64,000 nucleotides of DNA from JAXLQL01 sp046331625 (GTDB lineage Bacteria > Acidobacteriota > Terriglobia > Bryobacterales > Bryobacteraceae): positions 479,731 to 543,730 of the forward strand of contig JAXLQL010000003.1 of the NCBI GenBank assembly GCA_046331625.1, in the 5' to 3' direction. Under the pieces are notes generated by a model, which saw only the letters and a program-made list of their open reading frames with translations, was not told where the DNA came from and did not search any database. Of this stretch, positions 26,210-34,288 are shown in pieces. The stretch's first letter is position 1, and each line of letters starts with the position of its first letter. A program made the translations under genes and the position numbers.

Positions 26210-28717
26210 ATGACTGCGATCCTGGCCGATCTCCGATTCGCGTTCCGCACCATTGCGCGCAGCCCGTTGTTCGCGACCGTTGCGATTCTCTCGCTCGCGT
26301 TGGGAATCGGCGCCAACACGGCGATCTTCACGCTGATCGACCAGATCATTCTGAGGACGCTGCCGGTGGCGAATCCCGAGAACCTGGTGATGCTGTATCA
26401 ACGCGGGGCGCACAACGGCAACAACATGGGTGACCGGATGCAGTCCTATCCGATCTATCGCGACTTTCAGCAGAAGGCGAAGCCGTTGGGAGAAGTGCTG
26501 TGCCGCCGCCTCATTTCCACATCGATCAGCGTGGATAACGAGACCGAGCGCGTCGATACGGAGATGGTCTCCGGCAACTTCTTCACGATGCTCGGGGTGA
26601 AGCCGGCGGCAGGACGCGTCTTCAGCTCCGCCGAAGATGACCGTGTGTACCGCGGGCATCCCGTGGTGGTGTTGAGCTACGACTACTGGATGAGCCGCTT
26701 CGCCGGCGACCGCGGCGTGGTGGGCAAGAAGATCCTGGTGAACAACTACCCGATGACCGTGGTGGGCGTGTCGGCGGCGGGATTCGCCGGGCTCGATCCA
26801 GCGCAGGCGCCGCAGATCCGCGTGCCGATCTTGATGAAGCCCGTGGTCGCTCCGGAATGGCCGTGGCTCGAAATGGAAGACCGCCGCAGCCGGTGGGTGC
26901 AGGTGTTCGCGCGGCTGGCTCCTGGCTTCACGGCCGAGTCGGCGCAGGTGCCGTTGCAGGTGCTGTTCCATCAGATCCGCGAGGACGAGGCGAAGCTCCC
27001 GGGCGCGAAGGACTGGACTCCCTACGCGCGCGATCAGTTCATGAAAGGCACGATTCACGTGGAGGCGGCTCCTGGAGGCTACTCGAACCTGCGGAGGAAT
27101 TTTTCCACGGCGCTGGTGGTATTGATGTGCATGGTGGGCTTGGTGCTGCTGATCGCGTGCGCGAACGTGGCGAATCTGCTCATCGCGCGCGCGTTCGCGC
27201 GGCAGAAGGAGATCGCGGTGCGGCTTTCGATCGGCGCATCGCGGGCGCAACTGGTCCGGCAGTTGCTGGTGGAGAGCCTGGTGCTGTCTCTGGCGGGCGG
27301 CGCCGCGGGTGTGCTGCTGGCGGTGGTGATGACGCGCGCGCTGCTCGGCTTGGTCCCGACGGAAGGGAATCCGCTGTTGGTGCGTCCCGAGCCGGACCTG
27401 CGCATTCTCGCATTCACGCTGGCGCTGACGTGCCTGACGGGTTTGATCTTCGGACTGCTGCCGGCGTTGCGCGCCAGCCGCCCGGATCCGTGGGTGACGC
27501 TCAAAGACGTGGTCGGCTCGATCGCGGGGTCGGGCGGCGGATCGCTGTTTCTGCGCAAGGGGCTGGTTTCCGCGCAAGTGGCGCTGAGTTTTCTGCTGCT
27601 GTTCGGCGCCGGATTGTTCGTGGGGAGCCTGCGCAACTTGCGTACCGCCGAAAGCGGATTCCGCGAGATGAGCAACCTGGTGACGTTCCAGGTGGCGCCG
27701 GCACTGAACGGCTATGAGCCGCAGCGAGTGGTGCAGTTCTATCGCGACGCGCTCGAGAAAATCCGCGCGATACCGGGCGTGAAGAGCGCGTCCACGGCAT
27801 CGGTTCCGCTGCTGCACGGATGGGAGTGGGACAGCACGACGAGCGTGGAAGGCCACCAGTCCAAAGACGGCGAAGACATGCAGGCGTTCATGAATTCGCT
27901 CTCACCCGGGTATTTCGAAACGATGGGAATTCCGGTGCTCGAAGGGCGCGACTTCACGGTGGCCGACCAAATGGAACAAGCCAAAGTAGCGGTGGTCAAC
28001 CGCAAGTTCGCAGAACACTTCTTCCCTGGCCGGAGCGCGGTGGGGCGGCACATCGGGCGCGGCGGCGGTCCGAAGACGAAGCTCGATATCGAGATCGTGG
28101 GTGTGGTTGCGGACTCGTTGTATGAGGGGCCGCGCGAGGGCGTGCGGAGGCAGGTGTTCATTCCGATGTGGGGCCGTGGCAGTTCCGCATTCTACGTGCG
28201 AGTAGCGATGGGGTCGTCTTCGGCGTATCCATTGATCCGGAACGCGATCCGGCAAATCGACGCGTCGATGCCGGTCTACGAGATGAAGACGCTCGAGGCG
28301 CAATTGGACCAATCGCTGATGTCGGAGCGGCTGGTGGCGCTGCTTTCGGCCGGGTTCGGATTGCTGGCGACGCTGCTCGCTTCGATCGGGCTCTATAGCG
28401 TGATGGCGTTCGTGGTGGCGCGGCGGAAGAAGGAGCTTGGGATTCGGATGGCGCTCGGAGCGCGGCCAGGGTCCGTGTTGTGGCTGGTGATGCGCGAGGT
28501 GCTGATGCTGGTCTCGATCGGGCTGGCGGTGGGCGTGCCGGCGGCGTTGGCGCTGGGGCGGTTCGTGTCGGCGCAGTTGTACGGGATCAAGCCGCACGAT
28601 CCCTGGATCACGGTGGCGACGATGGCGGCGCTGATCGCGGTGTCTGGGATGGCGGGGTTGATACCGGCGCATCGGGCGAGCCGGGTGGATCCGATCTTGG
28701 CGCTGCGGTACGAGTGA
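26210..28717 (+). CDS. ADOP family ABC transporter permease (MacB/FtsX-like)
   Basis: 835 aa with the duplicated layout of acidobacterial duplicated orphan permeases: an N-terminal RTIARSPLFATVAILSLALG span, MacB-type periplasmic domain (about 50-270), FtsX core (about 290-420), then a second periplasmic and FtsX block ending in DPILALRYE. No ATPase is encoded here or beside it, so it is either orphan or uses one elsewhere. It follows the DUF4097 pair by 50 bases, suggesting an envelope-stress or peptide-handling role. Confidence 0.92.
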   Translation: MTAILADLRFAFRTIARSPLFATVAILSLALGIGANTAIFTLIDQIILRTLPVANPENLVMLYQRGAHNGNNMGDRMQSYPIYRDFQQKAKPLGEVLCRRLISTSISVDNETERVDTEMVSGNFFTMLGVKPAAGRVFSSAEDDRVYRGHPVVVLSYDYWMSRFAGDRGVVGKKILVNNYPMTVVGVSAAGFAGLDPAQAPQIRVPILMKPVVAPEWPWLEMEDRRSRWVQVFARLAPGFTAESAQVPLQVLFHQIREDEAKLPGAKDWTPYARDQFMKGTIHVEAAPGGYSNLRRNFSTALVVLMCMVGLVLLIACANVANLLIARAFARQKEIAVRLSIGASRAQLVRQLLVESLVLSLAGGAAGVLLAVVMTRALLGLVPTEGNPLLVRPEPDLRILAFTLALTCLTGLIFGLLPALRASRPDPWVTLKDVVGSIAGSGGGSLFLRKGLVSAQVALSFLLLFGAGLFVGSLRNLRTAESGFREMSNLVTFQVAPALNGYEPQRVVQFYRDALEKIRAIPGVKSASTASVPLLHGWEWDSTTSVEGHQSKDGEDMQAFMNSLSPGYFETMGIPVLEGRDFTVADQMEQAKVAVVNRKFAEHFFPGRSAVGRHIGRGGGPKTKLDIEIVGVVADSLYEGPREGVRRQVFIPMWGRGSSAFYVRVAMGSSSAYPLIRNAIRQIDASMPVYEMKTLEAQLDQSLMSERLVALLSAGFGLLATLLASIGLYSVMAFVVARRKKELGIRMALGARPGSVLWLVMREVLMLVSIGLAVGVPAALALGRFVSAQLYGIKPHDPWITVATMAALIAVSGMAGLIPAHRASRVDPILALRYE

Positions 28718-28760
28718 GAGCGCCTGTAACGCCTGTGCGCCGCTGTCGGACAATCGAGAT

Positions 28761-29051
28761 GTGGGTAGGCATCAACGCCGGCGGTTAAGCCCGAAGCATC
28801 TGCGGGTCCAACTCGATCCCAACGAGGTCTACGGGCTGCTCTGCCGCCTGTGTATCCGATTTGGATTCTGCCTCCCGCCTGAGGAAATCGAGAGGCTCTG
28901 CTTGAATCCTCCGGCCGGCGTCGAGGAATTCACCGAGGTTGTACTTTCGGCCGAAGGCTACAGTTATACGAGGTCTGACGAGCTATGCCGTGCGGCGAGA
29001 GACGAAGTGGAACGTTCGTTCGTCGAGCATCTCGAGAAGCGGCGCTACTAG
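28761..29051 (+). CDS. small hypothetical protein
   Basis: 96 aa from GTG at 28761, 43 bases after the ADOP permease. LDPNEVYGLLCRLCIRFGFCLPPEEIERLC is followed by VEEFTEVVLSAEG, a pattern I associate with small uncharacterised acidobacterial proteins; three cysteines sit in the first helix pair. No signal peptide. Possibly the last gene of the ECF module or an independent cytoplasmic protein. Confidence 0.6.
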   Translation: MGRHQRRRLSPKHLRVQLDPNEVYGLLCRLCIRFGFCLPPEEIERLCLNPPAGVEEFTEVVLSAEGYSYTRSDELCRAARDEVERSFVEHLEKRRY

Positions 29052-29075
29052 ATTGCGTCGATCGCTCAGGCTGGA

Positions 29076-29282
29076 CTAGCGACTCGGATCTTCGGCAATC
29101 GCGGACTGCCCGAAGATCGCACGGATCAGATCTTTCCCCGCTTCGTTCTTGCGAGCAGGATCGCCCTCGGCCAAGAATCGGCCATAGGAAGCCTCCAGCC
29201 GCCTCTTTGCTTCTGGTTCGGCCTGAACGCTTCCGCTTTGTCGAACGGATCTGGCAGAGGCCGCTTTTCGCCGAATCGCCAT
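29076..29282 (-). CDS. small hypothetical protein next to an antitoxin gene
   Basis: The ATG at 29282 gives MAIRRKAASARSVRQSGS... (68 aa), with GAGGA just upstream; the frame extends to an ATG at 29348 inside the neighbour. The sequence is basic at the N-terminus with an Arg/Glu-rich helix (AKRRLEASYGRFLAEGDPAR). It follows the CopG-like antitoxin by 58 bases on the same strand. Function unknown. Confidence 0.5.
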   Translation of the reverse strand: MAIRRKAASARSVRQSGSVQAEPEAKRRLEASYGRFLAEGDPARKNEAGKDLIRAIFGQSAIAEDPSR

Positions 29283-29340
29283 GTCCTCAGAATAGCGAGG
29301 CGGCACCATATGGTGCACATGCCTCACGATTCCCGTCGCG

Positions 29341-29601
29341 TCAGCCAACTGGCCGCCGGGTCGAACTCCGGTCGAGCGCTTGCCGGAGCAGGGTCTTGAT
29401 CACGGCTTGCCGGCTCACGTTGAGCCGCGCGGCGCGCTCGTCGAGCTCTCGCAACATTCCCTGCGTCAAGTCGACGTTCACACGGTGAACCGGCCGGACC
29501 ACTGTGAACTGATTCGTGAAGAATCGCGAGACGTCCTCGCCCCGAGATGCCATCTCGGCGATCTCGTCGGGCGACATCGAGGTCTTAGGCTTGCTCCGCA
29601 T
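29341..29601 (-). CDS. CopG/BrnA-like ribbon-helix-helix antitoxin
   Basis: 86 aa with a clear ribosome binding sequence (AGAGGA). The C-terminal part VNVDLTQGMLRELDERAARLNVSRQAVIKTLLRQ is a ribbon-helix-helix DNA-binding domain. The N-terminal part (SPDEIAEMASRGEDVSRFFT) resembles toxin-binding arms of CopG/BrnA-type antitoxins. Its start overlaps the 3' end of the BrnT-like toxin gene by 17 bases, the usual BrnTA order. The antitoxin looks intact although the toxin does not. Confidence 0.8.
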   Translation of the reverse strand: MRSKPKTSMSPDEIAEMASRGEDVSRFFTNQFTVVRPVHRVNVDLTQGMLRELDERAARLNVSRQAVIKTLLRQALDRSSTRRPVG

Positions 29602-29857
29602 AGGCGTCCTCTTCTTGTTTGGTGGCCTTCCAGGCAGTGATCAGGCGGTAGAACTCGCCGTCAGCGTCTCTCCGAATCTCGAAGATGACCGAGCACAGCC
29701 GGCCACCGCTCCAGCCGATTGCGCGGAACTGCTCCGGGTTATCGCTCTTCCGGTCCACCAAATACGTTTGATCGAAAATCTCCCGGGCTTCCTCGAGGCG
29801 GATACCGTGCTTCCGTTTGACTTCGAGACTCTCTCGAGTATCGAGCTTGACTCACAT
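29585..29857 (-). pseudogene. BrnT-like toxin gene with nonsense second codon
   Basis: From the ATG at 29857 there are exactly 90 codons to the stop at 29585, the usual BrnT length, but codon 2 is TGA. The rest is uninterrupted and family-like: VKRKHGIRLEEAREIFDQTY, FRAIGWSGGRLCSVIFEIRR, YRLITAWKATKQEEDAY. No alternative ATG, GTG or TTG exists in frame before the KHG motif. The toxin is probably not made, unless the TGA is a sequence error. Confidence 0.65.
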
Positions 29858-29922
29858 CACGAGCATAACTGTTACACCATACGATGGCGTGAAACGAACT
29901 GAGAGAGCCTGCCGCCCGGGAT

Positions 29923-30291
29923 TCAGCGCCCGCCGAACAGCGTGAGCAGATGCCCGTCGGGATCGCGGAAGCTCGCCGCCCAGCTCTCTCCGCTCACGTT
30001 GCGGGGTGCGTTGACGAAGGCGCAGCCGCGTTCGCGAAGCGTGGAGTAAGCCGCGGCCACGCTCGCCACAGGAAGGATCACCTCCACTGCTCCGGCGCGT
30101 GGCGGCGTGATGGCGCGTCCGAGCGGAGCGCTGAGGGCGAGCGTTACGCCACCGGCCTGGAAGAACGCGAACTCGGTGTTGGCGCTCTGGAGCGTCAGCC
30201 CGGCCTTGTCGCGATAGAAAGCCGCCGAATCCGCCACATTGGCCACGCCGAGCATGATCATCGAAATCGAAGAGGGAAGTGTGGGAGCCAT
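29923..30291 (-). CDS. VOC (glyoxalase/bleomycin-resistance) family protein
   Basis: 122 aa covering one VOC domain: MIMLGVANVADSAAFYRDKAGLTLQ at the start, beta-rich middle (FAFFQAGGVTLALS) and the closing SFRDPDGHLLTLFG. The N-terminal His of the metal triad is absent (MIMLGV), so it may be a binding protein instead of an enzyme. It starts 7 bases after the AraC regulator gene and is almost certainly co-transcribed with it. Confidence 0.85.
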   Translation of the reverse strand: MAPTLPSSISMIMLGVANVADSAAFYRDKAGLTLQSANTEFAFFQAGGVTLALSAPLGRAITPPRAGAVEVILPVASVAAAYSTLRERGCAFVNAPRNVSGESWAASFRDPDGHLLTLFGGR

Positions 30292-30298
30292 GGGTTCA

Positions 30299-31210
30299 TC
30301 ATGAACCCGATTCGCGGGCGTCGCTTGTCCGATCTTGCGAATTTCGCTTCCAGCGCAGCGAAGAAGGCGCCACGCCGAAACGCGAACGGAACAGCCGGCT
30401 GAAGGAAGCCTCGCTCGAGAATCCGCTTTCGAGGCAGGCCTCGAGCACGGTGCGGCCGGCCCCGAGCGATTCGCGCGCTCGCGCCAACCGGATCGAGGTC
30501 AGCCACGCATGCGGCGTCTCGCCGAACGCCTGGCGGAAGGCGCGGTGGAAGTGGTAAGGCGAGAGCCACGCAGCGCGCGCTGCCTGCTCGAGTGACGCTT
30601 GATCGCCCGAGTGGTCGTGGAGAAACTGGCGCGCCAGTTGGAGCCTGCGGAACAACTCCTCGCGTGTGGAGGCCTTGGCGGCAGGCACGCGCGCCATCTG
30701 TGCGGTCACTTCCGAGTAGAGTCCCAGCAAGTCATGCGCGAGTTCGAAAAAGTCCTGCTCGAAGCTGCTCGGCTGGAGCTCGGCGGCGCATCGTGGCGCC
30801 AGCGAGTGCACGCGGCGGAGCATTTCGCCGTGTCCGCCGGGATGGAGCCGTGAGAGGAAGAGCAGCGGGGGCGCCTTGCGCGCCGGGTTGTCGAGGGCGG
30901 ATTCGAGTGGCGTGGTCGCGTCTTGGGCCGCCTGCTCCACGAAGCCGCCGCGGAAGAAGACGCAGCAGGTGGTGACGGGCTTTGGCTCGTCGATGTTCAT
31001 CGAGTAGCGCTCGCCATCGCCGAGCACCAGGAAGCTGTCGTGATCGACTTCGAAGCGTTGCCCGCCGTTGGTCCAGGCCACGCGGCCGTCGATGACGGTC
31101 TTGATCGAGAGCGGTCCCGGCAGATCGTTCAACACGTGACGCCGCGCCGAGGCGTGCAGCACGAGGTTGTCCGCGCCGAAGCGGGATCCGGCCGGGAAGC
31201 AGTAGGGCAC
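30299..31210 (-). CDS. AraC family transcriptional regulator
   Basis: 303 aa from a GTG with GAGG 6 bases upstream. The N-terminal 150 residues form an AraC-type cupin-like sensing domain (RFEVDHDSFLVLGDGERYSMN). The C-terminal 100 form the double helix-turn-helix (LEQAARAAWLSPYHFHRAFRQ, LEACLESGFSSEASFSRLFR). It lies at the promoter-distal end of the permease/M16 run, 16 bases behind the LolA-like gene, and may regulate this operon. Confidence 0.9.
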   Translation of the reverse strand: MPYCFPAGSRFGADNLVLHASARRHVLNDLPGPLSIKTVIDGRVAWTNGGQRFEVDHDSFLVLGDGERYSMNIDEPKPVTTCCVFFRGGFVEQAAQDATTPLESALDNPARKAPPLLFLSRLHPGGHGEMLRRVHSLAPRCAAELQPSSFEQDFFELAHDLLGLYSEVTAQMARVPAAKASTREELFRRLQLARQFLHDHSGDQASLEQAARAAWLSPYHFHRAFRQAFGETPHAWLTSIRLARARESLGAGRTVLEACLESGFSSEASFSRLFRSRFGVAPSSLRWKRNSQDRTSDARESGS

Positions 31211-31226
31211 TCGGACCTCGGTCGAG

Positions 31227-32045
31227 CTAGCGCGGCGGCGGCAACACCTTCATGTTCGCCGGCAGCGTGAACCGCGAGTCATTCAGGTCTTTGTTGATCG
31301 AAACCGAATCGGAGAACAGCTCGAAGATCTTCTCCCCGTTCCGATGCCGCGTGATCGCCCAAGGCCACTGGAGCCCGCTCGTGTCGCGATACTTGGCGAA
31401 GATGGTCACCTCTTCATTGCGATCGCGCGTGACGGGGTCGCGGCGGTAGAACATCTGGCGCACCGGCAGGTGGGTCGTTTGATTCAGGAACACCGTGACC
31501 GTGACGTTTTCTGAATCGGTGATGTCCACCACATCCACGCCTTGGTTGTCGAACACATCCTTACCCTGGTGCTCCACGATCAGGCCAGGCTCGTTCAGCC
31601 GCTGCTTGAGAATGTAGAAAATGTTGCGTCGCGTGGTGTCGCGATAGCGATCGAGTTGCGCCTGCGGAACCGGCTGCGCGCCGCGGTAGGTGAGCGTGAA
31701 TCCCTTGTCCTCGGTGAAGAGCACTGCCCAGGTTTCGTCTTTTCCGAACGCCTGCCGCTCGCGCGAGTAGACCTGCGTAGGGTCGGGCTTGGCGGGTGGA
31801 GTCAGGTAGCGCGTATAGATGGTGGCGCGAGCAAGCCCGCTGAGTTTGGAATTGTAGAACGAGTACGCCCGCCCCGACTCGACGCGGTCTTCCATTGCCT
31901 TGAACTTCGCGCCGCCCAAAGCTTCCACGGTGGCGTCGAGTGCCTGCCGGCCTCGCTCCTGTTTGGAATCGGCGGCCATGGCGGGGGCAAGCCAGGCGAG
32001 AGGCGCAGCCAGAGCCCGGCGGCGCGTCCACAACGCAACGGTCAT
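31227..32045 (-). CDS. LolA-like outer membrane lipoprotein-sorting family protein
   Basis: The start at 32045 (ATGA overlap with the M16 gene stop; GGAG upstream) gives 272 aa with a signal peptide (RRRALAAPLAWLAPAMAADS). The body is beta-rich: ALGGAKFKAMEDRVESGRAY, then a run with VTVTVFLNQTTHLPVRQMFYRR. It resembles the LolA/LppX half-barrel family and the C-terminal domain of the M16 protein encoded just upstream. Presumed periplasmic carrier of a hydrophobic ligand; the substrate is unknown. Confidence 0.7.
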   Translation of the reverse strand: MTVALWTRRRALAAPLAWLAPAMAADSKQERGRQALDATVEALGGAKFKAMEDRVESGRAYSFYNSKLSGLARATIYTRYLTPPAKPDPTQVYSRERQAFGKDETWAVLFTEDKGFTLTYRGAQPVPQAQLDRYRDTTRRNIFYILKQRLNEPGLIVEHQGKDVFDNQGVDVVDITDSENVTVTVFLNQTTHLPVRQMFYRRDPVTRDRNEEVTIFAKYRDTSGLQWPWAITRHRNGEKIFELFSDSVSINKDLNDSRFTLPANMKVLPPPR

Positions 32046-34288
32046 GGTTTCTTCTCCAACTCTTTGACGTCGAGGCCAGAGAACTTGGCCTCCATCAGGC
32101 GCGTATCTTCGAACCGCGCCCCATTCTGTTTGACGATAACGCGGCCAGGGAGTTTCAGTCCATCGAAGTCTTTCCAGTCGAGCAAATTCTCCTCGATGCT
32201 GATCGTCGTGCTGGCGGCGTCTACCGTCCAATACGTGAGCCGCTGGGGAAGGCCGGTTTCCTCATCGAAGAAAATACGCACGGCTTGGCCGTCTGGCCCA
32301 GCGATCGAAACGATATTGGATCCAAGGTGAGAGACACTGCGTTTGGCATCGCGGTCACTCGTCGCGAGGCGGAACATCAGCCGGAACAATTCGCCCTGAA
32401 CCTGTTTTTGCAGGGGAATGGAAAGCGGCGCCAAGCCGCGCCGGTCCGAGATCCAGCCGATGGTCCCGTTGTAGAAGACGGTGCTGATGCTCGTGGTGGT
32501 TTCCACGTCCTGGCGGAAGACATCGCCCTCGATCCAACGGTCCTGGCGCTTGGAGTCGATCGGGTTGGCGCCGAGCCACATCTTGCCTTCGTAGCGAAGC
32601 GCCCATTGGTGCACCTTGCTCAGCCGCTCTTCGCCGCCCAGGGCCTTGCGCATCCGCTCGATAAAGGCTTTGCCGGCAGCGACGCTTTCCGGATCCGTGC
32701 GGGGCTCGGCTGGCTTTGGAGGAGGCGGCGTGATATCGAGCGGGATCACTTTGCGGTTCAGGCTGGCGAGCGGCTTGTCGAACAGCGTGTCGCTGCCCGC
32801 CACTACGGCGATGCAATCGGCGCTCCGCATTCGCTTCTTCGCCACCGCGGCCAGCGTGGCGCGGTCGAGCCTGGCGATCTGTGCATAGGTGTTGGAAATG
32901 GTTGCCGGCGGCATGCCGAACGATTCACCCACGCTCATCTCCACCAGCGTGTGGAACGGGCGGGAATAACGCGTGGCCGCCAAGCCGAGCAGCCGGTTGC
33001 GGGCCTCTTCGAACTCGCGGTCAGTGGGTGGCTGCGTCGCCAGCCGGTCAATCTCGCCGAGCACGGCGGCCATGGCGTCGGTTGTGGACCACGGCGCCAC
33101 TGCACCAGTAATGCGGAAAACTCCCGGATCGATTTCAGCTTGCCAGGCGACGTTGAACGTGGCCTCCCACCGCTGTTGCGATTGCGCCAGCTTGTGCAGA
33201 CGGCCTGAGCCGTTGCCGCCGAGGATCTCGGCCAATAGCAACAGCGCCGCGTAGTCGGGATCCTTGACCGTTCCCCCCATGTGGCCGAGCACGAACGTGC
33301 TGCGGCGCGTGTCGCGAGCCTCGATGTACCGGATGCCCGGCGTGGTGACAGCCTGCACGGCTGCCGGCGCCGGCCGCGCCGTTGATTTCCCGGTCCAGCC
33401 CGAGAACAGCGCATCGATGCGCGCGTCGAGATCCGCTGCGGCGAAATCGCCTTCCACGATCAGCACCGAATTCTCCGGCGCAAAGGTGCGGCGATGGAAG
33501 TTGACGAGGTCCTGGCGATCGATATTATCCAGCGTCTGAAACTCGATCAAGCGGCCCTGCGGGGTAGCCGGACCATAGATGGCGCGAGTGAACTCGCGGT
33601 TGGCAGCTTCGCCGGGACGGCGGTTCCGATTCGCCACCATGGCGCGATACCGGCCGAGCGCGGTGTCGACAGCGCCCATGTCGTAGTCCGGATCCACGGC
33701 CAAGTCGCGCAGGGCTTCGAGAGCGGCCGGTCCGGACTCGGTCAGGGTCCGCACCTGGATCATCGAATGTCGTGGTCCGGCTTCGGTGGTGATTACGCCG
33801 CCAGCCTGTTCGATCGAGCGGACCAACTCTTCACCAGACTTTTTCTTGGCGCCGCCTTCGCGCAGCGTGGTCATCGCGAGGGAGGCCAAGCCTACCTTCT
33901 CGGGAGGATCGGCCAGCGAGCCTCCCGCGGCGAGGAGCATGGCCTGCCAGCGCGGCAGTTCGCGATTCTCGTAAAGATGGACGGTGAGTCCGTTGGCGAG
34001 CTTGCGCGTGCGGCGTTCGGGCAGCGTGAGCGCGGGCGGGGGGGGGGACTTGAGGCCCAGACTCAAGTCCGTGTTTGCCAGCTTGAGTTCCTCGGTGACC
34101 ACCTTGTAGGAATATGCGTTCTTCTTGTTGGATTGCGCCTTCGCTTCGGGTTTGATGCGCCAGTCGAGCTGCGCCTTGGAATCGCCTACACCGGCTTCCT
34201 GCCCAGCGACGGTGGGTGGGGGAAGTAGAACGCGCTCTTGCTGCGCCCACAGCGCCGCGGCGGAAATCAGAAGCGCGGCGATCTTCAT
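32042..34288 (-). CDS. M16 peptidase homologue lacking zinc motif, with LolA-like C-terminus
   Basis: The ATG at 34288 (GGAGG upstream, ATGA overlap) starts a signal peptide MKIAALLISAAALWAQ; 748 aa. Two M16 domains span about residues 80-510. At the expected HxxEH position the sequence reads GLASLAMTTLREGG, so both His and the Glu are lost. C-terminal residues about 535-748 form a LolA-like domain (IFFDEETGLPQRLTYW, LDWKDFDGLKLPGRVIV). Such proteins usually act as the non-catalytic partner of an active M16 subunit, but the neighbouring M16 protein is also degenerate. Confidence 0.88.
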   Translation of the reverse strand: MKIAALLISAAALWAQQERVLLPPPTVAGQEAGVGDSKAQLDWRIKPEAKAQSNKKNAYSYKVVTEELKLANTDLSLGLKSPPPPALTLPERRTRKLANGLTVHLYENRELPRWQAMLLAAGGSLADPPEKVGLASLAMTTLREGGAKKKSGEELVRSIEQAGGVITTEAGPRHSMIQVRTLTESGPAALEALRDLAVDPDYDMGAVDTALGRYRAMVANRNRRPGEAANREFTRAIYGPATPQGRLIEFQTLDNIDRQDLVNFHRRTFAPENSVLIVEGDFAAADLDARIDALFSGWTGKSTARPAPAAVQAVTTPGIRYIEARDTRRSTFVLGHMGGTVKDPDYAALLLLAEILGGNGSGRLHKLAQSQQRWEATFNVAWQAEIDPGVFRITGAVAPWSTTDAMAAVLGEIDRLATQPPTDREFEEARNRLLGLAATRYSRPFHTLVEMSVGESFGMPPATISNTYAQIARLDRATLAAVAKKRMRSADCIAVVAGSDTLFDKPLASLNRKVIPLDITPPPPKPAEPRTDPESVAAGKAFIERMRKALGGEERLSKVHQWALRYEGKMWLGANPIDSKRQDRWIEGDVFRQDVETTTSISTVFYNGTIGWISDRRGLAPLSIPLQKQVQGELFRLMFRLATSDRDAKRSVSHLGSNIVSIAGPDGQAVRIFFDEETGLPQRLTYWTVDAASTTISIEENLLDWKDFDGLKLPGRVIVKQNGARFEDTRLMEAKFSGLDVKELEKKP

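Noticed and set aside
26138..27856. 572-aa open frame on the minus strand
   Set aside because: Antisense to the ADOP permease, rich in Arg/His/Gln and without family features; a by-product of high GC and codon bias in the real gene.
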